This document shows, piece after piece, positions 1 to 8,800 of a DNA stretch of 64,000 nt (position 1 is its first letter; every line of letters begins with the position of its first letter). Below the pieces are notes generated by a model. It made no database searches, was not told the DNA's origin, and worked only from the letters and a program-made list of their open reading frames with translations. Origin of the DNA: Blastochloris viridis. GTDB taxonomy: Bacteria > Pseudomonadota > Alphaproteobacteria > Rhizobiales > Xanthobacteraceae. The stretch covers positions 2,334,001-2,398,000 of the forward strand of contig NZ_CP012946.1 of assembly GCF_001402875.1 (NCBI RefSeq), read 5' to 3'. A program made the position numbers and the translations under genes.

Positions 1-1810
1 GCACGGTGCCGCCGGTGTACTTGCGCTGTAGTTCGTCCTGCCGCGCCAGGGCCTCGAACGGATCGTCGGTGAACCCGACCGGCAGCTGGCTGGAATTGGT
101 GTAGTAGGGCTGGTCGGGCGTGCCGGCCTGCAGGATGCCGGGGAAGCGCTTCCTGTCCTCCCGCGCGAAGCGGTAGGTGGTGCCCTCGGCCGGCGTCGCC
201 TCAAGGTTATAGAGGTGGCCGGTCTCCTCCTGGAACGCGGTGATGCGCGCGCGCAGATGGTCGAGCACCCGCACCGCGAAGGCGTGGCCGAACTCCGTGG
301 TGATGTCCTCGGCGTCCGCAGTGAAGTTGCGGATCATCTCGTTGATGCCGTTGACGCCGATGGTGGCGAAGTGGTTGCGCAGCGTGCCGAGATAGCGCCG
401 CGTGTAGGGAAACAGCCCGGCGTCGATGTGGCGCTGGATCACCTTGCGCTTGATCTCGAGGCTGGTGCGCGCGATCTCCAACAGCGCATCGAGGCGCGCG
501 AACAGCTTGGCGTCGTCACCGCGGCTGGTGTAGCCGAGCCGGGCGCAGTTGAGCGTGACGACGCCGACCGACCCGGTCTGCTCGGCGGAGCCGAACAGGC
601 CGTTGCCGCGCTTGAGAAGTTCGCGCAAGTCGAGTTGAAGCCGGCAGCACATCGAGCGCACCATGTGCGGCTTCAGCTCGGAATTGACGAAGTTCTGGAA
701 GTACGGCAGCCCGTATTTCGCCGTCATCTCGAACAGAAGCCCGGCGTTCTCACTCTCCCACGGAAAATCGGGGGTGATGTTGTAGGTCGGGATCGGGAAG
801 GTGAAGACGCGGCCCTTGGCGTCACCTTTGGTCATCACCTCGATATAGGCGCGGTTGATGCCGTCCATCTCGACCTGGAGATCGCCGTAGGTGAAATCCA
901 TCTCCTCGCCGGCAATCACCGGAACTTGGTCGCGCAGGTCGTCGGGGCAGGTCCAGTCGAAGGTGAGATTGGTGAACGGCGTCTGGGTGCCCCAGCGCGA
1001 GGGCACGTTGAGGTTATAGACCAGTTCCTGAATGCACTGGCGCACCTCGGCGTAGGACAGTTGGTCCTTGCGCACGAACGGCGCGAGATAGGTGTCGAAC
1101 GAGGAAAATGCCTGGGCGCCGGCCCACTCGTTCTGCAGCGTGCCGAGGAAGTTGACGATCTGGCCGACCGCGCTGGAGAGGTGCTTCGGCGGCGCCGCCT
1201 CGACCTTGCCCGGCACGCCGTTCAGGCCCTCCATCAGCAGCGTGCGCAGCGACCAGCCGGCGCAATAGCCGGCCAGCATGTCGAGGTCGTGGATATGAAG
1301 ATCGCCCTCGCGGTGGGCGCGGCCGACCTCGGGCGGGTAGACGTGCGACAGCCAATAATTGGCCACCACCTTGCCGGAAACGTTGAGGATCAGCCCGCCC
1401 AGCGAATATCCCTGGTTGGCGTTGGCGCTCACCCGCCAGTCCGCCCGGTCGAGATATTCATTGACCGAGGTTTCGACGTCGACCGCCGTCCTGGCGTCGC
1501 GGCGCAGGCGGGCGCGCTGCTCGCGATAGACGATGTACGCGCGCGCCGTGGCAAAATGGTCGGCCGAGATCAGCACCTGCTCGACCACGTCCTGGATCTG
1601 CTCGATGTGCGGTGCCTGACCCTGGAAGCGGTGGGCGAGCACCTTGATCGCCTGCTCGGCCAGCCGGGCGCTGTCCGGCCGGTCGAACTCGCCGGTTGCC
1701 TTGCCGGCGCGCTCGATGGCGACGCGGATCTTGTCGCCGTCGAACACCACCGGCTGCCCGGTTCGCTTGATGACGTTGGACGGCAGAACGACGGGATCGG
1801 CGGGGGACAT
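1..1810 (-). CDS. nrdD: Anaerobic (class III) ribonucleoside-triphosphate reductase, 3' end beyond window
   Basis: Reduces ribonucleoside triphosphates to deoxyribonucleotides under anoxia with a glycyl radical installed by NrdG; it needs neither oxygen nor B12. I read the reverse strand directly. The frame opens at ATG 1808-1810 and is uninterrupted to the left edge, about 603 codons. An ATP-cone begins near residue 10 (NVIKRTGQPVVFDGDKI). The family signature GDLHIHDLDMLAGYC lies near residue 165, followed by the PTYNITPDFPWESENA and RSMCCRLQLDLRELL blocks of the catalytic barrel. The C-terminal glycyl-radical motif and any nrdG lie outside the window. A cobalamin riboswitch lies about 250 nt upstream, so the gene is probably expressed when B12 is scarce, replacing the B12-dependent NrdJ. 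The family is clear; the exact start is likely rather than proven. Confidence 0.93.
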   Translation of the reverse strand, partial: MSPADPVVLPSNVIKRTGQPVVFDGDKIRVAIERAGKATGEFDRPDSARLAEQAIKVLAHRFQGQAPHIEQIQDVVEQVLISADHFATARAYIVYREQRARLRRDARTAVDVETSVNEYLDRADWRVSANANQGYSLGGLILNVSGKVVANYWLSHVYPPEVGRAHREGDLHIHDLDMLAGYCAGWSLRTLLMEGLNGVPGKVEAAPPKHLSSAVGQIVNFLGTLQNEWAGAQAFSSFDTYLAPFVRKDQLSYAEVRQCIQELVYNLNVPSRWGTQTPFTNLTFDWTCPDDLRDQVPVIAGEEMDFTYGDLQVEMDGINRAYIEVMTKGDAKGRVFTFPIPTYNITPDFPWESENAGLLFEMTAKYGLPYFQNFVNSELKPHMVRSMCCRLQLDLRELLKRGNGLFGSAEQTGSVGVVTLNCARLGYTSRGDDAKLFARLDALLEIARTSLEIKRKVIQRHIDAGLFPYTRRYLGTLRNHFATIGVNGINEMIRNFTADAEDITTEFGHAFAVRVLDHLRARITAFQEETGHLYNLEATPAEGTTYRFAREDRKRFPGILQAGTPDQPYYTNSSQLPVGFTDDPFEALARQDELQRKYTGGTV

Positions 1811-1907
1811 GGCGCTCCTCGGCACGGAGTTTCCTCGGCAGAACGGGCGGAGGACACCGGAGGCCGTGGCCGGCAGGCGGCGACAGCCGCAGGCGCCGGT
1901 CCGCGCT

Positions 1908-1933
1908 CCGCCGGGACACCCCGCCCGAGGACG
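1908..1933 (-). promoter_or_regulatory. Conserved post-aptamer block in the nrdD leader
   Basis: A block reading GGGCGGGGTGTCCCGG on the minus strand, about 130 nt after the nrdD aptamer. Nearly the same block follows the metE aptamer (5518-5545) and the orphan aptamer (14835-14872). Its conservation, where leaders otherwise diverge, suggests part of the expression platform; CGGG/CCCG can form a short stem. The role is inferred. Confidence 0.5.
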
Positions 1934-1934
1934 T

Positions 1935-2050
1935 CGATGCGGGAACCGAAATCGCATGGCGATCCCAGTTCGTCCTTTCGCCAAAACCCCTGCTCGAGCG
2001 AGGGCTGTTGGCGATCGGAATACGAAACGCCGGCCCAAACAGGCCGGCTT
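1935..2050. repeat. Family A palindromic repeat (degenerate) in the nrdD leader
   Basis: Successive imperfect stem-loops matching the modules of the family A copy at 41756: GGGAACCGAAATCGC, then a tttcgcc...ggcga arm pair around CTGCTCGAGCGAGGG, then GGAATACGAAACGCCGGCC. It sits between riboswitch and nrdD start, so it is transcribed in the leader and may affect leader folding or stability. Confidence 0.55.
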
Positions 2051-2061
2051 CGTACCGTGCT

Positions 2062-2240
2062 GCGGCAGGTCTCCTGGCTCGCGGGTCGTTGCCTTCGTCC
2101 GTCTTCCCGGAACCCTCAAGCCCCAGTGACTTCACATGGACGTCGGCTCGCCGCTCACAGTTGCGGGGGCAGCGCCGGACTTGCACCGGCTTCCCTCTTA
2201 GCCCCAGATGTTGATCATCGCGGGGACCGAGGCACTATAT
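2062..2240 (-). promoter_or_regulatory. Cobalamin riboswitch controlling nrdD
   Basis: The minus strand carries the cobalamin aptamer core in order: AAGAGGGAAGCCGGTGCAAG, then TGCCCCCGCAACTGTGAGCG, GTCACTGGG, a GGGAAGACGG segment, and the terminal B12 box GAGCCAGGAGACCTGCC at its 3' end (lowest coordinates). Family knowledge: adenosylcobalamin binding represses the downstream gene. The target is nrdD, a B12-independent enzyme, which fits repression when B12 is plentiful. The 5' boundary is approximate. Confidence 0.93.
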
Positions 2241-2281
2241 GCTGTAGCTTTGTCGCCTGAGTCGAGTCAAGAACGCGTCCC

Positions 2282-2311
2282 CCGCCGGCTGTGAACGGCG
2301 TCAGCCGGCGG
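2282..2311 (-). terminator. Perfect hairpin at the 3' end of the metE-thioesterase operon
   Basis: Ten-base arms CCGCCGGCTG and CAGCCGGCGG separated by 10 nt, overlapping the thioesterase stop codon. There is no U-run afterwards, so it could be a transcript-stabilising 3' hairpin or a weak or Rho-assisted terminator. It also separates this operon from the nrdD riboswitch just downstream. Confidence 0.45.
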
Positions 2312-3092
2312 TATCCACCGCCACGACCGGCCGAGCCGGGATCGGATGGTGGCGATCATCGACCGCCACCATCACGAACTGGCCATGGCCGCATAAACGC
2401 CGCGCACCGGTGCCCAGCGTTTCGGCCCACATCTCCACCGTAACCGTCATCGACGTGTTGCCGACCGCGCTGACCCGCGACACCAATTCGACGATCTCGC
2501 CTTCGTGGACGTGGGCGGTGAAATCGACTCGTTTTGCCGCGGCCAACACCACCGAGCGGCGGCAATAGCGCGTCGCCACCACGAATGCCGCCTTGCCCAT
2601 GGCGGCAAGCGCGTTGCCGCCATAGAGGCTGCCGTAATGGCTGGTGTGCTCGGGAAACACCAGCTCCACCGAGCGCAGTTCAGCGTCCGGCTCCACCATC
2701 GGCGCCGGCTTGAGCTGTGGCAATTGGCCGCCGAGGCCAGCGAGTTCGCCGACCGCGACCATGTTGAACACGCCACCGCCGCAGCGGCGGCGCTCGCCGG
2801 TCAGCGGCGCCTCCGCCACCATCTCGACCTCTGCCGCCAGCGAACGGCGGCCGACTTTGACCACCCGTCCGGTCAGCTCGATGATATCGCCGAGCCGGCC
2901 GGGCGCCTTGAAGTCGATGCCGTCGCACGATGCGGTGACGAAATCGACCGGAGCGTGGCGCGTCGCGGTGATGAACGCCACCTTGTCCATGTGGGCGAGG
3001 CCAATGCCGCCGAACAGCGTGCCGTGGTGGTTGGTGTCGCCGGGAAAGACGATATCGACCAGCCGCGTGGCCCGCACCACCTGCCCCCTCAT
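2301..3092 (-). CDS. Double-hotdog acyl-CoA thioesterase
   Basis: 263 aa with two tandem hotdog (4HBT) domains: residues about 5-120 (VFPGDTNHHGTLFGGIGLAHMD) and about 140-250 (VFPEHTSHYGSLYGGNALAAM). The repeated P-x-x-(T/N)-xHxG-x-L(F/Y)GG motif is the cytosolic acyl-CoA hydrolase signature, so it should hydrolyse acyl-CoA to free acid and CoA. The ATG overlaps the metE stop by 4 nt, implying translational coupling and shared control by the metE riboswitch. Why a thioesterase should be B12-responsive is not obvious. The substrate cannot be read from sequence. Confidence 0.85.
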   Translation of the reverse strand: MRGQVVRATRLVDIVFPGDTNHHGTLFGGIGLAHMDKVAFITATRHAPVDFVTASCDGIDFKAPGRLGDIIELTGRVVKVGRRSLAAEVEMVAEAPLTGERRRCGGGVFNMVAVGELAGLGGQLPQLKPAPMVEPDAELRSVELVFPEHTSHYGSLYGGNALAAMGKAAFVVATRYCRRSVVLAAAKRVDFTAHVHEGEIVELVSRVSAVGNTSMTVTVEMWAETLGTGARRLCGHGQFVMVAVDDRHHPIPARPVVAVDTAG

Positions 3093-5431
3093 TCAGCTGC
3101 CTCCGCCCTGTTGGCGCGCATCTGCCGCGCAGCCTCCATCATGTTGACCAACGCCGGGCGAACTTCCTCCCAGCGCCGCGTCTTCAATCCGCAGTCCGGA
3201 TTGACCCAGATCTGATCCGGCGACAACCGGCGCGCAGCCTTCGTCAACAGTTCTATCATCTCGGCGGTGGTCGGCACGCGGGGCGAATGGATGTCGTAGA
3301 CGCCGGGACCGATCTCGTTGGGATAGTGGTAGAGCGCGAACGCCTCGAGCAGTTCCATCTTCGAACGCGAGGTTTCGATCGAGATGACGTCGGCGTCCAG
3401 TGCCCCGATCGAGTCGATGATGTCGTTGAACTCGGCGTAGCACATGTGGGTGTGGATCTGGGTGCCGTCGCGCACGCCCGCCGCGGCAAGCCGGAAGCAA
3501 TCCACCGCCCAATCGAGATAGGCACGCCACTCGGCGCGGCGCAGCGGCAACCCTTCGCGCAGCGCCGGCTCGTCGATCTGGATGACCTTAAGACCCGCCG
3601 CCTCGAGGTCGGTCACCTCGTCGCGCAACGCGAGCGCGATCTGCCGGCAGACCTCGGCGCGCGGCAGGTCGTCACGCACAAACGACCATTGCAGCATGGT
3701 CACTGGGCCGGTGAGCATGCCCTTCATCGGCCGCGACGTCAGCGATTGGGCAAAGCTCGACCACGCCACCGTCATCGGTGCCGGACGGGAGACGTCGCCG
3801 AAGATGATCGGCGGGCGCACGTAGCGCGAGCCATAGCTCTGCACCCAGCCGTGCTTGGTGAAGGCGTAGCCGGCGAGCTGCTCGCCGAAATACTGCACCA
3901 TGTCGTTGCGCTCGAACTCGCCATGGACCAGCACGTCGATGCCGATGTCCTCCTGCCATTTGACTGCCGCCTCGGTCTCCCGACGCAGGAAGGCGTTGTA
4001 GTCGTCCTCGCCCAGCTCGCCCTTGGCGAACGCCGCGCGTGCCTTGCGCACCTCCGCGGTCTGCGGGAACGAGCCGATGGTGGTGGTCGGAAACTGCGGC
4101 AGCTTCAGCGCCTCCCGCTGCACCGTTTGCCGCTCCGGGTAAGGGTTCGCCCGCCACGACATCCACGGCTCGACCGCCGCGGTGCGCGCCGCCACCGCCG
4201 CATCGTGCACCTTGGTCGAAGACCTCCGCGAGGCGATCGCCGCCGCCGCGTCGTCGAGCTCGCCACGCACCGCGCCGCGGCCCTGGGCCAGCGCCTTGCC
4301 GAGCACGGAAAGCTCGCCCATCTTCTGCAGCGCGAATGCCAGCCAGCGCTTGAGGTCGGGGTCGATGTCGGTCTCAAGTTCGAGATCGACCGGCACGTGC
4401 AGCAGCGAGCACGACGGTGCGAGTTCCAGGTGATCGGCACCGCGGCGGCCGACCACCGGCTCCAGCCGCGTCAGGATGGCGTCGAGATCGGCGCGCCAAA
4501 TATTACGGCCGTCGATCACACCAAGCGACAGCACCAACCCGCGCGGCGCCTTGGCCAGCACATCGCCCAACTGCTCCGGCGCCCGCACCAGATCGAGATG
4601 CAGCCCGGCCACCGGCAGCGCCAGCGCGGTTTCCAGATTGCCGCCGAGCCCGCCGAAATAGGAGGTCAGCATAATCTTCAGCTTGGGCAGCGCGTAGGCG
4701 ATCATGCCATAGGCTTCGCGCAGCGCCCGCCGCTCGGCGTCGGAGAGGTCGAGCACCAGGCACGGCTCATCGAGCTGCACCCATTCCGCACCATTGGCGG
4801 CCAGCCGACGCAGCACCTCGATATAGGTCGGCATCAGGCCGGCGAGCAGCGTCAGGCGATCGAAGCTGGCGTCGTGACTCTTGCCAAGCTTGAGGAAGCT
4901 CACCGGCCCGAGCAGCACCGGGCGCGTGGCAAAGCCCAGCGCTGCCGCCTCGCGGTATTCGTCGATCGGCTTGGTCGAGGCCAGCGAAAAGCTCTGCCCA
5001 GGCTGAAACTCCGGCACCATGTAATGATAGTTGGTGTCGAACCATTTGGTCATTTCGAGCGCCGGAACGCCGGATGCGTCGTGCCCGCAGCTGCAGCTGG
5101 TCTCGGCGCCCTGGCTGCCACGCGCCATGGCGAAATAGCTATCGAGCGGCACCGCGCCGCCCGACCAGCCATAGATCGCCGGCACCGCGCCGACCATCAC
5201 CGCGGTGTCGAGCACGTGGTCATAAAGTGAGAAGTCGTTCGACGGGATGACGCTGACACCGCGAGCAGCCTGGCATGCCCAGCTGGCGGCGCGCAGCCCG
5301 GTGGCCGCCTCCTGGAGAGCGGTGGCGTCGATCTTGCCGGACCAATAGCGCTCCAGCGCCGATTTCAACTCGCGGCGCGGACCGATCCGCGGCACACCCA
5401 GCGTGGCGACAGGAAGAGAGAGAACAGACAT
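3089..5431 (-). CDS. metE: Cobalamin-independent methionine synthase
   Basis: 780 aa, the usual length for 5-methyltetrahydropteroyltriglutamate-homocysteine methyltransferase; it makes methionine from homocysteine without B12. The N-terminal barrel half includes ELKSALERYWSGKI. The C-terminal half carries the zinc and homocysteine site: HTHMCYAEFNDI and WVNPDCGLKTRRW provide the His/Cys ligands. The start is ATG 5429-5431 (MSVLSLPVATLG, the typical N-terminus); an upstream in-frame TTG at 5446 is less likely. A cobalamin riboswitch lies 126 nt upstream, the classic arrangement by which B12 shuts off metE in favour of MetH. First gene of a two-gene operon with the thioesterase. Confidence 0.96.
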   Translation of the reverse strand: MSVLSLPVATLGVPRIGPRRELKSALERYWSGKIDATALQEAATGLRAASWACQAARGVSVIPSNDFSLYDHVLDTAVMVGAVPAIYGWSGGAVPLDSYFAMARGSQGAETSCSCGHDASGVPALEMTKWFDTNYHYMVPEFQPGQSFSLASTKPIDEYREAAALGFATRPVLLGPVSFLKLGKSHDASFDRLTLLAGLMPTYIEVLRRLAANGAEWVQLDEPCLVLDLSDAERRALREAYGMIAYALPKLKIMLTSYFGGLGGNLETALALPVAGLHLDLVRAPEQLGDVLAKAPRGLVLSLGVIDGRNIWRADLDAILTRLEPVVGRRGADHLELAPSCSLLHVPVDLELETDIDPDLKRWLAFALQKMGELSVLGKALAQGRGAVRGELDDAAAAIASRRSSTKVHDAAVAARTAAVEPWMSWRANPYPERQTVQREALKLPQFPTTTIGSFPQTAEVRKARAAFAKGELGEDDYNAFLRRETEAAVKWQEDIGIDVLVHGEFERNDMVQYFGEQLAGYAFTKHGWVQSYGSRYVRPPIIFGDVSRPAPMTVAWSSFAQSLTSRPMKGMLTGPVTMLQWSFVRDDLPRAEVCRQIALALRDEVTDLEAAGLKVIQIDEPALREGLPLRRAEWRAYLDWAVDCFRLAAAGVRDGTQIHTHMCYAEFNDIIDSIGALDADVISIETSRSKMELLEAFALYHYPNEIGPGVYDIHSPRVPTTAEMIELLTKAARRLSPDQIWVNPDCGLKTRRWEEVRPALVNMMEAARQMRANRAEAAE

Positions 5432-5517
5432 TGGCTCGAACCCCAAAATGTTGGGGGCAAAGGTCGAGCGGTCGCATGCGGACGATCCACCGGCAGGCCG
5501 CCGCGGATTCGCAAGCG

Positions 5518-5545
5518 CACCACCGGGACACCCCGCCCAGGGACG
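5518..5545 (-). promoter_or_regulatory. Conserved post-aptamer block in the metE leader
   Basis: Minus-strand GTCCCTGGGCGGGGTGTCCC followed by GGTGGTG, directly after the metE aptamer. The same block follows the orphan riboswitch almost base for base and the nrdD aptamer more loosely. It probably belongs to the riboswitch expression platform; the mechanism cannot be read with certainty. Confidence 0.5.
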
Positions 5546-5556
5546 TTATGTTGTCG

Positions 5557-5755
5557 CGGCAGGTCTCCTGGCTCACGGGTCGTCGCCTTCGTCCGTCTTC
5601 CCGGAACAGTCAAGTTCCAGTGACTTCACATGGACGTCGGCTCGCCGCTCACAGTTGCGGGGGCAGCTTCGGTCTTGCCGGCTCAGATGAGCTGCGGCGC
5701 ACCGAATTCCCTCTTAGCTCCGGACCGATGGGGTCCAGAGAACCACGACGGGGCG
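5557..5755 (-). promoter_or_regulatory. Cobalamin riboswitch controlling metE
   Basis: Minus-strand aptamer with GAGCTAAGAGGGAA, TGCCCCCGCAACTGTGAGCG, GTCACTGGAACTTGACTG, and a B12 box GAGCCAGGAGACCTGCC ending at 5558. The 5' end begins just after the cobN stop (5801), so either metE has a promoter in this short gap or transcription reads through from the cob operon into the riboswitch. Confidence 0.94.
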
Positions 5756-5800
5756 GACTGTGGTCCCCGGCACGACATCGAGTCAAGCCGGGGCGGAAAA

Positions 5801-8800
5801 TCAATTCTGCGAACCGTCCACCGGCGGCTCGCCATCGCTCGGCGAGGCAAGCGCATCGATGGTGCTGTTCCGCCGCATGTCCCAGTGGCCCGCCGCGATG
5901 AGCTGGCGGAAGCGCCGCCGCATCGCCTCGGCAGCAACGGGATTGGCGGTTTCCAGGAAATTCCGCACCGCCTCGTTTCCAAGCGTCGCCTCAAAATATC
6001 CGTCGAAGTGATGGCTCTCGACGACATCGGCGAGATGGGCGAACAGCGCCATCTGGTCGAGCGTCCAGGCGATTTCGGCGGCGCCGCGGAAACCGTGGCG
6101 CATCTGCCCTGCGATCCAGCGTGGATTGGTGGCGCGCGCGCGCATCTCGCGAGCGATCTCCTCCGGCAGGGTGCGCATCCGCGGTGCCTCGGCACGCGCC
6201 GAATCGGCGTGGTAGAGCGCGGGCGCCCCGCCGAGCATGCGCGCCGCCGCGGCAAAGCCGGCCTCGTGGGCGGCGTAGTCGGGCGCCATCAGCAGGTCGG
6301 TCTCCGGCAGGTCCTGGGTATGGACGAACGCGTCGGCGTTGGCGGCGCGCTCTTCCAGCGCAGCACGAGCGGCGGCGCCATCAGTGCTGCCGCCGTACGC
6401 GTAGGCGCTGCCTGCCAGCCAAGCATCCGCAGCCGCGGCCGCGGTGGCCGGCGTCAGTTCCTCGAGCGTTTCCGCCACCCCGACACCGTAGCGGCCCGGC
6501 GCCGGGCCGAACACCCTCGGCCCGGCGCGATCCCGAAACGGGTTTTCGGAGGACGGTTCCTCGCGCCGCGCCAGCGCCGCCACCGCCTGCTCGAACAGCA
6601 CCGGCAGATTGGCAAACACGTCGCGGAACAGGCCGGAGATGCGCAACGTCACGTCGACGCGCGGGCGCCCGATCTGGGCCAGCGTCAGCACCTCGAAGCC
6701 CGACACCCGGTCGGAGGCAAAATCCCAAACCGGCACCACCCCGATCAGGCTGAGCGCCATGGCAAATTCCTCGCCCGCGGTGCGCATGGTGGCTGAACCC
6801 CACAGATCGACCACAACGTTGCGGGGATGCTCGCCATGGTCCTGCAGGTGGCGCGTCAGCAGCGCCGTGGCGAGGCACTCCCCCTGCAGCGCCGCGGCTC
6901 TGCTCGGCACCGCGCGCGGGTCGCTGGTGAAGAGGTTGCGGCCAGTCGGCAACACGTCATGCCGGCCGCGCCACGGCGAGCCGGCCGGCCCGGGCGGCAC
7001 CGCCCTGCCCGCCAGCGCAGCGAGAAGCCCGGTGCGCTCGCCTGCGGCACAGGCCGCGAACGGCATGGCCGCGAGCGGCCTGTTGAAGCTGTCGTCGTCC
7101 TCCGGCAGCGCCGGGACGCGGCCGAACACGTGAAGGCCGTCGGGAAACAGCGAATTCTTGACGTCGCAGACGAAGGCGTCGAGCTTCACCACCGCCTCGC
7201 GCGGTGCCATATCGGCGTTCAGGCCGCTATCGCGGTCGAGCCCGGTGTCCTGCGCCGCCTTGAGGATGTCACCGGCCAGCCGTTCGCGCCGCCGCGGGTC
7301 GAGCCCGTCGGCGTTGGAGTATTCGTCAAGCAGGCGCTCGACGGTTCTGAGGCCCGGCGGCAGCGGGCCGCGCCGCTGCGGCGGCGTCATGTGGCCGATC
7401 GTCACCGCGCCGAGCCGACGCTTGGCGGTGGCGGCCTCGCCGGGATCGTTGACGATGAACGGATAGATCACCGGCGTTGGGCCAACCAGCACGTCCGGCC
7501 AACACCCCCCCGACAGCGCCACCGATTTGCCCGGCAGCCATTCCAGCGTGCCGTGGGCGCCGATGTGGACCAGCGCGTCGATGGCGGCGATGTGGCGAAG
7601 CCACAGATAGAACGCGACGAACGAATGACGCGGCGATCGGCGCGGATCGTGATACTCGGCCGCGCGGTCGGCCCGCGCGCCGCGATCGGGCTGCACGGCG
7701 ACAATCGCGTTGCCGCACCGCGTGGCGCGAAACCGGAAGACACCATTCTCAACAATGGGGTCAGACTCCGGCGGCCCCCATTGCGAAGCCAGCTCGGCCG
7801 CCAACGCCGGATCGATGCAATCGAGCGCGGCGCGATACTCGGCCAGCGGCCAGTGCATCGTCGCGGCGGTGAGCCGGTCGATCAGCGTGCCGTGGTCGGG
7901 CGGCAGGTCGCCAATCCGATAGCCTGTCTCCGCCAGCAGCCGCAGAATCTCGACGGCGCTTTCCGGTGCGTCGAGGCCGACCGCGTGGGCGATCTGATCG
8001 TCCCGCCCCGGATAGGCCGACAGCACCAGCGCCAGCGCACGCTCGGCGGCGAGTTTGCGCCGCAGCCGGATGACTGCAAGCGCACGCGCGACAACCGCCG
8101 TGACCCGCTCGGCATGAGCGGCGTGGCGGACGCGGGCGAAGCCGAGCTCGGGATCGAGCGGCTGCGGCTCTTTGAACGAGACCACGCCCGCGAACACCCG
8201 GCCGTCGATTTCCGGCAGCACAACATGAATGGCGAGATCGGGCGGCGACAGGCCACGCTCCGACCCCTCCCAGGCGGCGCGCGAGGACCCCGCCAATGCC
8301 ACCTGCAGCACAATGGCATCGACCGCCTCGAACGGCGAGCCATCGGCGTCACGTGCCGAGAATGCGGTGGCGTTGACGATCACCTCCGGCCGGATGTGCT
8401 GAAGCTCCCGACGCAGCCAGCGGTCGGTGGCCGCCGCCTTGAGGCTGTCGACGAACACCCCGACCGGCCGGACGCCGCGCGCAGCGAACTCCGTCATCAG
8501 CCGATCGACCGGTTCAAGGTCGTCGGCAAGGACGAAGGCGCGGTAGAACACCACAAGCGCGCGGGGCGCCTCGCCGGGCACCGGCGGCTTGACGGGACGC
8601 GCATCAGGATCGCCGGGGAAATAGCCATGGGCCGGCAGCGCCGCCACCGCCGGCAGTGGCGCAGCGGAAAAGCCCGCGGCGCGTGACAGTTCGGCGAGTG
8701 CGGCCTCCGCCGCCCGCGCGCCGCCGATGTCGCACAGCGCCTGAAGCCGCCGCAGCACCGCGACGGGCAGGTTGGAGGCGTCGTCCAGCCGAGGATCGGC

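Noticed and set aside
215..2260. A 681-codon open frame on the plus strand
   Set aside because: It is antisense to nrdD and its riboswitch; the high GC content keeps stop codons rare in shadow frames. The minus strand carries conserved NrdD motifs.
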